Shown here piece by piece: positions 1-11,458 of a stretch of 64,000 bases of DNA. The position numbers were made by a program, and so were the translations under genes. The notes under the pieces were generated by a model that was not told the DNA's origin, made no database searches, and saw nothing but the letters and a program-made list of their open reading frames with translations. Source of the stretch: Craterostigma plantagineum (taxonomy: Eukaryota; Streptophyta; Magnoliopsida; Lamiales; Linderniaceae). The stretch covers positions 13,331,501-13,395,500 of the forward strand of contig JAPQWV010000017.1 of the NCBI GenBank assembly GCA_027422505.1, written 5' to 3'. Numbering within the stretch: the first letter of the stretch is position 1; every line of letters begins with the position of its first letter.

Positions 1-1330
1 TATTTTAGCGATCGAAAAGTTTATTTTATTGGAAGCTACAGTGGAAAGAAAGGACATTGAAAATTTCTAAGTGTTTGAACTCAAGATGCGAAACTGTAGC
101 CGAGAAATTTTTCGATCGAGAAAAATTTCTGTGTAAATTTACGATCGAGAAATTAGATTTCCAAGTAAATTTACGATCGAGAAATTTTTCCACGCGTGAA
201 TAAAACTGTTCGCTATGAAAATTAACGAGCGAGAAAGTATTTCGATTCACAAAAGGTTTTTCGCTGTGACATTTTACGATCTAGAAAATTTTATCGTCGA
301 AAAATTAATTTTATTGCCGCTAAAATTTTTTGACCGAGAACAAAATTGAGATCGAAATTTTCGAACGTAAGTTTTGCGCTCGAAATTTTTAAAGACATTG
401 CATCTATTTTATCTATTCCTCTCTGTAATATTTCGCTCGCATAAAATCAAAATTGTGTTTCTCGATAGTAAATATTTTTCAATCAGCGTTATTTATCGTA
501 GTGACTAACTTGAAACTATTTGCGATCGAAGATCTTTTACGATTCAAACAGTGACTATCGAATTTAATTTTCACTGTTTGCGAGCGAGAAAGTTCTTCGA
601 TGCATTTAAACCTTTAAACTCCAGTTCAGTCCCAACTTTTAATCGAACACTAATAACATAGAAAATCAAAGTTATATTCACTCAAAATGATCAAGAAACA
701 TCGAAACTAGCCTATTATGCAGTTTTTAACCCAGATTATACTTAGAATAAGGTCTAATATACTGCTAACGAGGGTTTCGAGTTATCAGAGTATGAACAGT
801 CGAGAAATACTCAAAGAATCATGCGAAATATTCCAGAATACAGACGCAAATCTAGTTTAAATGCACGAAAAACCCTAAAGGAAGTCAAATCTACCTTCAC
901 AAGACGAAAATTAGTTGAAAAATCGACGGATTTTGAGGATTTTACTTTCGTCTTTTTGAGAGAAAAAGTTTTTTCGCGAGAAAATTTGACTGTTGAATTT
1001 TGTGATCGAGGGTTTTGCGTGTATTTAGGGTTTTTCGACTGCAAACTAATGATTTCGTTTAATTTGGGCTGATTAGACGTTTACGATACTTAGAGAATGA
1101 AGCCCGTTACTGTTTATGATCGAGAAACTTACGATCGAGAATTTTGATTTGGCTACTGTTGAATTTTTGCTCGACAATTCCGATCGAAAATCTTTTTGGT
1201 TCCTGTTTAATTTTTGCTCGACAATATGAAGGCGAAAATTTCAATTTGGTCTTGCGCTTGAGAAACTGCGATTGAAAATTGCAAATTCGCCCATATTTCT
1301 CGATAGTAAGTTTATCTTAATATTTCAGAT
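1..1330. repeat. AT-rich non-coding DNA with recurring CGATCGA palindromic motifs
   Basis: No credible gene is seen. Short motifs such as GATCGAGAAA and TTTTCGATCGAAAA recur irregularly through the segment on both strands. The same motif style fills the untranslated leader of the copia element at 9,880-11,000, so this stretch may be the leader of another decayed copy of that family lying off the left edge. No primer binding site or LTR boundary was found here, so that link is an inference from composition and shared motifs. Confidence 0.5.
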
Positions 1331-1906
1331 TGATCCTAAATTTTAAGAATAAGCCACAGAATTACTCCTTCTAATTATAAACGAAAATGCAATTAACTCC
1401 CTGTATTTTCGATGAAGTGACATCCGGCTCCAAATTAATCTTCGATAATCTGCATTACTTAGAGCAAAATGTCGAGAATATTAGAGTTAATCAAGAAGTA
1501 ATTGATCTACTAAGGCTTCCCATGTATTGTTTTATCAATGTCTTGAGCTCACGGTCGTGAAATTTTGTGAGGTCCTCCTTATTTAAGCATTGACCATAGC
1601 AATTCTAGAATGAAAATTTCTGCAACACTTAAAGAAAAGAACTTCAAAAATATTTGGAGCTCAAAATATGGAATCATTGTAGATGCTCCCTCTCAAATAG
1701 TGCATATGTATCGTTTTATCACGTAATCAAGCAAATCAATACAAGTAACAATCATTATTATACGCAATTTAGGCAATTTCACCTAGATACATGGTCCTCA
1801 AATCATGTATTCAAAATGTTGCGGGAGGATATGAGCATAAACAAGTAAAGTCGCATTTTAATCAATTCCGTACCAATGCAAGTTAAACATGCATTCAAAA
1901 TGTGCG

Positions 1907-1946
<40 letters not shown>

Positions 1947-2172
1947 TTTTTTTATTATTATTATTATTATTAATATTATATTTTTTAATTGTATATATTA
2001 ATAGAATTATTAGTATGGGGTCAGATTATTTTGCTACGATCATTATCACGCCTAAATTTCACATACTGTCAAGTCATGTCGTCAAACTAAGAGTCCTAAG
2101 TTCATTGAATGATTCATTTCGACAACTCTCACTAGGTTCACTCTAGCACTCAATTAGTTTTGCCTTGGGATG

Positions 2173-2213
<41 letters not shown>

Positions 2214-2250
2214 TATATATCACTCAAGTCAACACAAGCAATCTTAAGTC
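1331..2250. other. AT-rich spacer with TA microsatellites
   Basis: No gene seen. It contains two TA-dinucleotide tracts (about 1,905-1,936 and 2,175-2,220), the first followed by T-rich and TTA-rich sequence. Short ORFs here are low-complexity and lack family features. Confidence 0.6.
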
Positions 2251-3521
2251 AATTTACCTGTGATCGAGGCGTTTTTAATCATCTCACCTTTGCGAGAGAT
2301 CGTCGATATGGAATCATAGAGACTGTGAAAGGTTTTAATTTGGTCTTGACTAAGAAGGGAAGGATAGCTTTTGGAGTTGTGGACTAAAGTTCTTCTTCCT
2401 TTTCTTCGTCGTTCTCCTCCTTTTGCTGTTTTTCTCTATATTGTTTATCATTCTTTTATCCTTCAATGATTTTTCTTTGATTCAGTCTGCACTTGCTCAA
2501 GCTGAAGCTCCGCTTCTCTACGAGGCTGAGAGATTATCTTAGGCGAAGTTCTTCTTGTTCGTTCTCGGGCCGATACTGTGCTCCTTTTCTCTTAATCCCT
2601 AGTGAAGTTTCAGAGATTATCAATTTGAAGAAGTTCGCAGTTATGGAATTCGAACCCAAGGCCGCACTCCTCTTCTCGTTGTCTCGATATAAGACTAGAT
2701 TATCGTTGGAGAAGTTCACTTCGTGGTGCTCCTCTTTCCAGCCGTTCTGACGAGTGTACGAGATTATTGATGGAGAAGTTCGCAGCAAGATCCATATCCC
2801 CTTCTAATGATATGAGATTCTGATAGTCGAGGGATAGGTTCTTTTGGACTACTTTTTGTGCGTTGAGCATTCCTCGTGTGCGTTTTCCACCTTCTTTTGT
2901 CATCTTTTTCTTTGTTGTCTCTTTTTCTACCCCTCCTTTTCTCGATTGAATATCCCATCGAAGACTTAGGTGTCGGTTGGAGGCTCAAAGGATTTTCAAG
3001 TGAAGAAAAGAATATTGTAGAAGGCTCAAAATGGATGACTAAAGACTGTATTAAAGGATTGAGATTTTCTATATTTAAGGCCAAGTGAGGAATTTCCTAA
3101 GTGCTCTAATCATTTTCCTAAGGATCTAACAAAAGACTAGTATGAAGCCAAGAATCACTAGTTAAGACAAGCAATTGATGTGTGACTCGCTCAAGAATAA
3201 ATCAATAGAAAGGAAAATTAACAGGCCAAAATCCTCACTTATGTAAAGTGGCTTTGTGTCTAGTGGAGCAAACTATCTGAGCTTTGGACACAAGAATGTG
3301 ACTTAGACTGACAAAATTAAGTAAGCAATCAGTCGCATGCCAGGGACATCTAATTGTGACGTAGATCCAGCATCCTAAAGATTTCGTCATTCCCCTATAT
3401 TATAGGTATATGTATAGTATTTTATATATTTTTTTTGTATTCACGCAAGATAAAACATGTAAGCATAGAAAACACATAGAATAGAGCATCTAATAGCACA
3501 AAAGATCAGGTAATGCACACA
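2251..3521. other. Unassigned region downstream of the copia pol gene
   Basis: This lies 3' of the minus-strand copia pol and should hold the end of that element, including its polypurine tract and 3' LTR. I could not find a copy of the 351-bp LTR seen at 11,017-11,367, so the 3' end is deleted, very diverged, or outside the window. Short ORFs on both strands at 2,490-3,090 are unrecognised. In SIRE-type elements this place can hold an extra env-like ORF, but nothing here supports one. Confidence 0.4.
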
Positions 3522-4072
3522 TCATGGGAGATTCAACATGCCTAATTTACCGATAAGGAATTGGAATCGGTTTTTATCCAATGCCTTGGTGAAAATGTCG
3601 GCTAGTTGATATTCCGTGTTCAAAAAGTACATTTCAATTGTGCCTTTTCTACGTGATCTTTAATAAAGTGATATCTAATGTCTATGTGTTTCGTGCGTGA
3701 ATGGTGAACGAGATTGCACGTAATCGTAATGGCACTTTGACTATCACTATATATGGGTATATTATTCAAATTGTACCCATAATCGCGAAGCTGAGTCCGC
3801 ATCCATAGCATCTGAGAGCAAGAGCTAGCGGCTGCGACGTATTCAGCCTCAGCCGTCGAAATTGAGACGCTGTTTTGCTTTTTGGATGACCAGCAGACAA
3901 GCTTTTTGCCTAGAAATTGAGCGCCACCGGAGGTGCTTTTCCTGTCCATTCGGCAACCTGCATAATCAGCGTCAGTATAGCCGATAAGTTTGAAGGTCGT
4001 ACCTTTAGGATACCATAGTCCTAGGGTAGTTGTGCCCTTAAGGTAGCGAAGTATACGCTTCACCGCGAGCAT
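3522..4072 (-). pseudogene. Copia RNase H domain (pol 3' end), frameshifted
   Basis: This is the C-terminal RNase H of copia pol, which would degrade the RNA strand of the RNA:DNA hybrid during reverse transcription. Visible motifs are GYTDADYAG, STSGGAQFLG, WSSKKQ, STAEAEYVAA and YSDSQSAI, giving the D, E and D acidic residues, followed by HIDIRYHFI. Near 3,640 the frame shifts by one base: the first frame stops soon after HVEK, while the next frame continues through EYQLADIFTKALD and IGKLGMLNLP to a stop at 3,522-3,524, the usual copia pol end. Upstream, a TAA at 4,076-4,078 separates it from the RT part. Confidence 0.88.
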
Positions 4073-4075
4073 GTG

Positions 4076-4917
4076 TTATTCTTTGGGATCTGCTTGAAAT
4101 CGAGCACAGAGACAAGTGGCAAACACGATATCCGGCCGACTAGAAGTGAGGTAGAGAAGAGATCCAATTATAGTGCGATAGAGTGTGATGTCAACCGATT
4201 TTCCTGTGGGATCGGCATCCAACTTGCAGCTTGTGGACATGGGAGTGCTGAGAGGCTTTCTCTGATCTTGATGGAACCTTTTCAGGATGTCCCTAATGTA
4301 TTTTATTTGACTGATAAATATACCATCTTCGAGCTGCCGGACTTGAAGTCCTAGGAAGAATTGCATCTCTCCCATGTGGCTCATTTCGAACTTACTCTTC
4401 ATGAGATCTCCAAACTTCTTGCAAAGCCGTGGATTTGTTGAACCAAAAATGATGTCGTCGACGTAGACTTGAACGACCATCAGATCCTTGTCTTGCCATT
4501 TGATGAAGAGTGTCGTATTGATTGTTCCTCGAATAAATCCAGATTTTACGAGGAAGTCACTCAAGACATCATGCCAAGCACGTGGGGCTTGTTTTAGTCC
4601 GTAAAGAGCTTCATACCAAGCACCGGATGTTCTTGATCAACGAAGCCGTCTGGCTGAGCGACATAGACTTCTTTTTTAAGTACGCCGTTAAGGAAGGCGG
4701 TTTTAACGTCCATTTGATAGACCTTGAAGTCCTTGTGAGCCGCATAAGCCAGTAAGAGACGAGTGGCTTCAATCCGGGCAACAGGAGCATGTGTTTCGTC
4801 GTAGTCAATACCTTCCTGTTGGTTGTATCCATTTGCAACTAATCGTGCCTTGTTCCTAACCACTTCGCCATCTTCATGTTCTTGAATACCCATTTTGTTC
4901 CGATGATAGTTTTTCAT
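4076..4917 (-). pseudogene. Copia reverse transcriptase, broken by a frameshift and a stop
   Basis: The N-terminal part (4,917-4,594) has [26 protein letters not shown] and [11 protein letters not shown], the standard start of the copia RT domain. The second part (4,564-4,076) has YVDDIIFGS, with the catalytic YVDD at about 4,465-4,454, then FEMSHMGEMQFFLGLQV and GSLLYLTSSRPDI. A frameshift near 4,600 splits the parts inside the conserved stretch where copia proteins read [16 protein letters not shown]. The ADPKE-HMLAVKRI junction that normally continues into RNase H is cut by TAA at 4,076-4,078, one base from a serine codon. Confidence 0.9.
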
Positions 4918-5426
4918 GCGGACGGGGTACTAATTTCCATACTTGAAGACGTTCGAATTGGTTGATTTCCTCTTGCATTGCAATTATCCAATCCGGTTCT
5001 TGAAGTGCGTCTGCTACCTTAGTAGGCTCGTTTTGGCTTAAGAAGCAGCTGAAAAGACTGTGTTGATGTCGTGTCCTTACTCCACTCGAAGGATAATTAT
5101 CTGCTCAACCGGGTGGGCTTTAGTCCACTTGCACTCATGTGGCAAGGCTGAAGAAGATGCATCAGCCATTTGTGGATCTAGATTTCCAATGATATCAGAT
5201 TGTTCATTTGCGTGAGGAAGTTCCAAATCCGCATTTGGAGGGAGCGACTCTTATGATTCTTCCTCAACACTCATGATAGGTTCTTAATTATTCTGCGACA
5301 AATCTGAATCGGGTGAGGTAGGGACTGTTGAAGAACTTGGTACATCAGCCACGTCGGATGTATGGTTGACGTTAATTGGCAGATGTAATGGCTCAAAGAG
5401 GCAATCCAAGTCTTCTAACACAAGTC

Positions 5427-6421
5427 TCAGAGCTTCGTGTGGCGTTGATTTCTGATTTGTTGCCATCTCCTGTTGGTTATGTTGTCTCCAGAAGCCACCG
5501 GGTTTAGCACGGGTCCTAAACTGATGTGTTCAGAAGCCATATCTGCCTCTTCGTGGAAAGTGACATTATAGCTTTCCTTAATTGTTCGGTTGGAATTGAT
5601 GTATACTCTGTACGCTTTTGACGTTGTAGAATACCCGACGAAAGTTGCCTCGAATGCTTTATGGTCGAACTTAGCACGGTGCTCTCTGTCATTCGCCACA
5701 AAGCACTTGAACCCGAAGACTTTAAGGAATGAGATGTGGGCACTCTGTTATTCACAATCTCGTACGAAGTCTTGTTGGACCGTTTGTGACCCACCGTCCT
5801 ATTTTGGGTAAAACAGGCGGTATTAACTGCTTCAGCCCAAAGAAAGTGTGAAAGTCCGGAATGGATCAGCATTGTACGAGCGACGTCCACTAGGGTTCTG
5901 TTTTTCCTTTCAACGATCCCATTTTGTTGAGGCATTTTTGCGGCTGAGAATTGTTGACTAATTCCAAGCTTCTGATAAAACTCACTGACATGTTTATTCT
6001 TGAACTTAGTGCGGTTGTCTGTTCGAATAACTTGAATAGTCTGTTGCAGTAGATTTTGAGTAGTGTTCACAAAGTTGATAATCAAGTCCTCTGTCTCATC
6101 TTTGGTTCAGAGGAACATTGTCCAAGTGTAGCGAGAGAAATAATCGACGATCACTAGCACATACATGCGTCCACTAATACTCTGTGTTTGCATTGGCTCA
6201 CAGAGGTCCATGTGGATTAATTCCAATGGTCGAGAAGTAGACGCAATTATCTTGACATGATGAGACGCTCGCTTCATCTTGCCTGATTGACATACCGAAC
6301 ATTGATGCTCCTTTTGTAGTAGTATAGCTGGAAGACCGTGAACCAACTTTTTCGTAGAAAGGCGTTGGAGTACTTTCATATTCAGATGAGACAGTCGTTG
6401 ATGCCATAAGCTGTTCTGCAA
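5427..6421 (-). pseudogene. Copia GAG-pre-integrase and integrase, frameshifted
   Basis: Integrase inserts the cDNA copy into the genome. The first ORF (6,421-6,107) carries the HHCC zinc-binding region (WHQRLSHLN then CSVCQSGK) and the first catalytic Asp in HMDLCEP, followed by VDYFSRYTW. The second ORF (6,085-5,516) carries the second Asp in IRTDNRTKF and the Glu in PQQNGIVERKNRTL, completing a D-D-E triad. Frame breaks occur near 6,095 and near 5,740, after which the original frame continues as ANDREHRAKFDHKAFEA, typical of the copia integrase C-terminal part. The region 4,918-5,426 is the expected integrase-RT linker and shows no clean frame. Confidence 0.88.
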
Positions 6422-6513
6422 ATCAATCTGAGAGATGGGGCATACAGCTGTCGAGGCCGCACGATCGTCAGGTTGATCGTGTAAAGGTTGGATTTCCGAA
6501 GTCCATAGAGGAG

Positions 6514-6933
6514 TTATGTGTCCTGACTTTCCAAAATTCTATACTGGTCAGCGTGAAAGACCACTTGAAATCCCTTATCACAGAACTGGCCTATGCTGAA
6601 CAAGTTATGGCGGAAGCCTTCAACATAAGAGACATCTTTTATTGTCAGATTGTCCAAAATAATGTCCCCACATCCAAGAATGGGAGCTGAGTCATTGTTT
6701 CCGAATCTGACTTTGCCGTTTGGTCGATCTTTGTAGTTGCTCAACAGCTCTTGTTTTCCAGTCATGTGTGTGGAGCAACCAGAGTCGAGATACCACACAT
6801 GATGGATCTGCAAAAACAAGTTAGAGAGCTTTAGGTACCCATTTAAGCATGCGTCCAGATTAGCAGATTTAATTTTAGATTCAGATATGATTCCTAAATT
6901 ATTACTTGAGGGAGTTCTAATAACCCATATCAC
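6514..6933 (-). pseudogene. Copia aspartic protease region
   Basis: The segment WYLDSGCSTHMTG holds the D-S-G active-site motif of the retropepsin that cuts the copia polyprotein. It is followed by VRFGNNDSAPILGCGDI and HNLFSIGQFCDKG, the usual sequence between protease and GAG-pre-integrase in copia elements. The frame stops at 6,514 before reaching the integrase zinc domain, so the polyprotein is interrupted here too. The 400 bases before it (about 6,930-7,570) contain only short lysine-rich frames, consistent with a degraded gag-protease connector. Confidence 0.85.
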
Positions 6934-7373
6934 TTTCGTAGAAGTGGTTTTAGGTGTTGCCTCTTTAAGTGACTTGGCCTTTTTGGCTTTTGTCGTCCTA
7001 GGCGGAGATTTAGGAACCCATTTGGGTTGAACCTTGCAGGGAAGGTTAATTTCAGCACGTACAAATCCTTTGTTAGGCTTGACTGAGGAAACGATCTTTT
7101 CTTTTGATAATCTTCTAAGGCGCTTGGGGGACTCAATCTTTACGGGATACCTTAGGTGTGTACAAGCATGTACGGCGCCATAAGCTTTCTTTATGGCTGG
7201 ATCTTGTTTCCTTCGGGTCTTCCTAGTGGCATTTGTTTCAGAATGACTATTTTTAGCTCGTGAGGTAGAGCCTATTTCGTAGTTGGTGCTCCAAAAGGTG
7301 ATGGGCTGAAGAGTACACGTAGAAGCAATTATTCTAAGCGAAGAAATGTCTCTTTTATTTCTACGAGTGTCAT

Positions 7374-8352
7374 TTATTCTACAGAAGGAGTAACATTTTT
7401 AAGCATACTCATATCTACTTGCTCCTTCTTAAGACTAGACACTCTCGCCTTCGATTCTAGTGCTTGCCCTACGCTCCCTGTAGACGTAGGTAAAGTAACT
7501 TTAGTCTTAGCACTTTTAACAAAATTATTAATACATTTTTTATCTTTCGAATGTGATTTTTTCAATTTTCACGCTTTGTAGTATAGCGTGAGAGGTAGTT
7601 TGGGAGGATGAGGAAGGTTTGAGATTTTTCATCTCTTTTAAGAACCTTTTATTTTCAGCTTCGAAATTCTCTCTTTCTTTGTCTAATTTAGCTTGAGATT
7701 CCTCTATCTATTTTATTATAGGATGTAGGTAGAGAGAAGTTTTATAATGAACGTCTTTGGCTTCCTCGAGGACTGTTTGAGGGTCAGGAAGTTGAAATAG
7801 GTCAGAGACAGGTGTTAATGACGGTTTCATATTTCTGTCTCTTTCATTTAGCGCAGTGTAGTCAAAGGGGATCTCAGGCCCATGTGAGGCTTTTCTCATA
7901 GATGAATCAAAATTATTTTGGTACGTCGATTCAGTAAATTCTCTAAGAGAGGTTACTCTTAAACCCATGTGCTTAATATTTCCTTTTTCCGTAGAACTCG
8001 TGGGTTAGTGAAACATATGCCTTTTATAGGATTATAGAACTCTATATCCTTGGGCTTGTTCAAAAATATCACCTGTTCGAATTGTCCCCTACGGTAACTA
8101 TATCATCTAATTTCTTACTTTAGCATATAGTTTCTTGCGTTCCTCACCTACGAGAGCATAATTATTTTCTACCGTCAGTTTGGCGGCTTGACAGGCATCT
8201 AGTTCTTTACTAAGCTCGCTAACCTTAGCATATGATATTTCTAATTGAGCTTCTAAGTTAGTGATCTTAGTGGTAGCTTCGGTTATCCTACAATTCAATG
8301 TGGCTTTCTCGTTGAGATTCCTAACCAAGCAATTGTAGTTATTTGCTAGCAT
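7374..8352 (-). pseudogene. Degraded gag extension with coiled-coil segment
   Basis: The frame at 8,352-8,107 encodes a heptad-rich stretch (NLNEKATLNCRI, ITNLEAQLEISYAKVSEL) that looks like a coiled coil. Frames at 7,968-7,708 and 7,565-7,374 are charged and unrecognised. The position between the gag zinc knuckle and the protease matches the long gag extension of SIRE-type copia elements. No catalytic motif is visible, and several stops divide the region. Confidence 0.55.
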
Positions 8353-8548
8353 ATCTTCTAATTCGTTAATATTTTTGCCATGCTGTCCTAATTGAGGTTG
8401 ACTAGTCTCTCTAGAATGTAGGCTCTTAGTAAGTTCTTCTATTTTGGCACTAGAGCTCCTAAGTTCTTATTCGAGACTATTTATCCTTTCCTGAGACCTA
8501 GAAAGTTTATCCTCTACTTCCTTAATACTTTTCTGCTCACGTTTCATG

Positions 8549-9852
8549 TTAGCATATTGCTTTTGATATGAATCTGGTCAATAATGTGGAAGAAGTGTCT
8601 ACCTCTTGTGATGAGGTGGATGCGCCATCTTCGTCCATCTGATTGGATGTTTCGGCGTCAATGTCTTTATCAAGGCGTGCCATGAGGGCAAGATTCTCTT
8701 CTCCAGAACTAGATGTGTCTTCGAGCCAGTGATCCTGCTCTGCCATGAGGGCTACTCCTGCTTCCTTCTGCTTCGTGAGTTGAAGCTTCTTGGAGTAGTA
8801 ATTAGCATCTCTTTTCTTGGGAAGAGTGCATTCTCGGGCAAAATGACCAGGCTTGCCACAGTTGAAGCACTTGTTGGGCTCTTTAGTGTTCTTGACTTCG
8901 GAGCTCTCTGGTGCATGTTCCTTGTTCTTAGAGCTTGAAGTCCGAAGTCGGTTGGCCGAGGATGAGGACTTTTTCTTGAAGTATTTCTTGCTCATCATCT
9001 TTCTGATTAAAGTCAACTGCTTCCCCAGTGATTTCATGTTTGGCTCGGCATATTTCTGAATCTTCTTCTGACTCGGATGAGGAGGAGGCTTCACGATCTT
9101 CTCTTTGCGAGGCTTTGTTCCATGCTTCTCTGAGACTAGAGCAACAGTGTTGTCAACCTGCTTGCCCTTCTGCTCTCTCTAAGTCTCGCAAACATCTTCC
9201 TCGTGTTGGGCGAGATTATCAAATACTGCATGGATATCCAACTCCTCCAGATCTTTGTTTTGTCTCAGTTGAGTGGATATCTTTTTCCAGTCCGAGGGCA
9301 GAGAGGATAGAAATCAGATATTTGTTTCCATGTTGTCTTCGAGATTTCTATCTCCCTCATCTCATTGAGAAGAGTGAAGTATCTTTGATATGCATCGTAG
9401 AGACTCTCCTCTGCCTTTTCTTTGAAGGAGTCATAAGCAGTGAGAATATTCGCCTTTTTGGCCTTGATGCCAACTTCCGTCCTCTGCATCATCCTATGCA
9501 ATTCATCCCACATTCCTTTAGCCGTTGGGAGGCTGTCTATCTGTCTATAGATGTCGTTGGGAATGCCCTGCATAAGTGTGTTCATAGCCATTAGATCTGC
9601 CTTTGCACGGGCCCTTTCCTCGATGGTGTATTCCCTAGGTTCCTTCAGTCGCCTAGTAGTGGGAATTTAAGGAGTAACCGTGTCATCACCGGCTACGTTA
9701 ACCCAGAACTGTGCGGGTCCCTCTTCGAGTGACCTTAGCAGATTTTCGGCTTGATATTTTAGAGCTATGAAGTTTAGGAAACGGCTTCGCCATACTGTGT
9801 ATTCGCCGGGTTGCAAGATTGGTGGACGGTTGTCATTTCCTAGAGTAAGCAT
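8549..9852 (-). pseudogene. Copia gag with CCHC zinc knuckle, broken
   Basis: Gag would form the cytoplasmic virus-like particle and bind element RNA. The start at 9,852 (MLTLGNDNRPP) gives the usual copia N-terminal pattern with ILQPGEYTVWRSRF. A TAA at 9,667-9,669 interrupts the frame, which then continues in phase through MAMNTLMQGIPNDIYRQID and MWDELHRMMQRTE. A frameshift near 9,320 moves the reading to FLSSLPSDWKKISTQLRQ. The last part (9,094-8,549) contains CFNCGKPGHFAREC, a CX2CX4HX4C zinc knuckle at about 8,869-8,828, with Lys/Ser-rich flanks. Three lesions make this a pseudogene. Confidence 0.87.
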
Positions 9853-9879
9853 CCATCCTTCTTCTCGAATTTTATTTTT

Positions 9880-11002
9880 AATTTTTGTGGAGTTGATGTA
9901 GGATCTTCGTTAGTTTTGATGAATGAACTTTGATGTAGTAAGCTTCACAAGTAGCAAATTTGTTAGTAGCGTTTGATTCAAAAAAATGATCGAGAATTAA
10001 TTTCGATTCAATCTTTAAAGGTTGATCGAAAATAATTTCTTCGATTTGAAAGATGGTACTGTTTTCGAGCGCCAGGCACTGTTCAAAAATTTTCGAGCGG
10101 AAAATATTTCGACTTGAACGTAATTTTCGATGAGAAATTGTGCATTCAGTGAGATCAATCGTAAAATTATTGAGTGAAGTTTTGCGATCGAAAATTTTAA
10201 GCGTCGAAAAATTTTGTTGACCAGAATCCACAATGTAGAGACTCGAAAGATTGACCAGAATTTTCGAGCGTAAAATTTCTTTTTATTGATTTTAGTCGTT
10301 GAGGTACAGTACCCTAAGGAGTTTCTCGCTGAGTCAAATCTAAATGGTTGACCGAAAACGTTTAAGGGGCAGAATCAAATATGTGTGAACGACTAAGTTT
10401 TCGAGAGAAAAAGTTTTGCGCGGGGGTCAAAATAGTCAATTCTCGTCGAAATTTTATCGCTCGTAAATTTTTCTAAACACGTTCTTGACAACAGCGACTT
10501 CAACTAATCCGTATTCTAATTGAGCAAAATTTCTCGCACAGAGGTTTTCGATCGAGAAATTAATTTCGATCGAAGACTTAGCGAGAAAAATTAAAATTCA
10601 CAGTTTAAACGCAGAATACGATTTTAATCGATGAAACTACAGATATATGCTCGGAATCAGCGACTGAGTATTCACGAACAGAAGATTAAACATGTTTTGA
10701 AGCAAATAATGTTCAATTTGATGAAAATCAAAAAACGTTCATATGTTTTCGCACGAACAGTAATCTCACAGAATCAAAAATTCGACTCAAATCATGATTC
10801 TGATTGCTACCGATCCAATCCTGATTGATTAATACTACTTATGCGAGCACTTAAACATCAAAATCAAATCAAATAAGCACAGAATTAGGCACTTTCAGAT
10901 CGAATAGCTTTTTTGCGCCAAAACTGTTCTTCGCGTGAACAGTTCCAGAAAATGAAATTCGATCCGAATTCTAACAATTTCGATTCAAAACAGAATGAAT
11001 CT
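9880..11002 (-). other. Untranslated leader of the copia element
   Basis: This stretch lies between the primer binding site and the gag start on the minus strand. It has no credible ORF and is rich in TTTTCGATCG-type palindromic motifs on both strands. Its length of about 1.1 kb is long for copia elements in general. The motif composition matches the segment at 1-1,330. Confidence 0.65.
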
Positions 11003-11014
11003 GCTCTGATACCA
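11003..11014 (-). other. Copia primer binding site (tRNA-iMet)
   Basis: On the minus strand the 12 bases read TGGTATCAGAGC, complementary to the 3' end of initiator methionine tRNA, the usual primer of plant copia reverse transcription. Two bases separate it from the LTR, which begins on the plus strand as TGTTATGTCC at 11,017. This fixes the LTR/leader boundary and the element's strand. Confidence 0.93.
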
Positions 11015-11016
11015 AT

Positions 11017-11367
11017 TGTTATGTCCTCTGTTATCAACTCAACCAATCCTAGGCATGAATTCTAAGGAAATCGATTAGGATGATATAAATTGTAATTCGA
11101 TCGAAAACCTTCGATGAAGAACACGAGAGGGAATTCCTCTAGTGAGATGATGTTTTCTGAGTTTCTCTCTCTAGAAATGAATTCGACAGCCTTTCGGATT
11201 GATTCTCTAATTTTCTGTATTAAGCTCAATGTTTGTACAACTATTTATACCTAACAAACTTGGTATAAATATCTAACTAGTCCTAATCTATGGACTAATA
11301 CAAATAAATCCCCTAATTACAAGGACAACTAATGAAATCAAGCACATTCTAAAATGTATACTCTACA
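11017..11367 (-). repeat. 5' LTR of the copia element (351 bp)
   Basis: On the plus strand it begins TGTTATGTCC and ends CTCTACA, giving TG...CA termini. A related LTR of 353 bp lies at 63,123-63,475 and aligns over its full length, including CGATCGAAAACCTT, TTTCTCTCTCTAGAA, GCCTTTCGGAT and TTAAGCTCAA, which supports both boundaries. A TATA-like run (GGTATAAATA on the plus strand near 11,260) lies within. About 90 unassigned bases separate it from the next feature. Confidence 0.85.
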
Positions 11368-11458
11368 TAAACACATAAAATGACTGTAGAGCTCTATTAT
11401 AATCCAATTAAATACTACGATAAACGCATTGAAATACGTTTATCAGCATTCTATGAAA

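Larger units (their letters stand above)
3522..11367 (-). mobile_element. Decayed Ty1/copia retrotransposon, SIRE/Maximus-like
   Basis: Read on the minus strand, the order is LTR (11,367-11,017), primer binding site (11,014-11,003), a 1.15-kb untranslated leader, gag with a CCHC zinc knuckle, a coiled-coil segment, protease, GAG-pre-integrase, integrase, reverse transcriptase and RNase H. Integrase before RT defines Ty1/copia. A gag with a zinc knuckle and long extension, plus a long leader, fits the SIRE/Maximus lineage, but this lineage call is by eye. Each domain is recognisable but the frame is broken repeatedly, so the copy cannot make a working polyprotein. The left LTR was not found, so the left boundary given is only the pol stop. 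Confidence 0.85.

Noticed and set aside
811..1072. Overlapping short ORFs on both strands in the CGATCGA-rich region
   Set aside because: They arise from palindromic motif repeats, have no family features, and the strands mirror each other.
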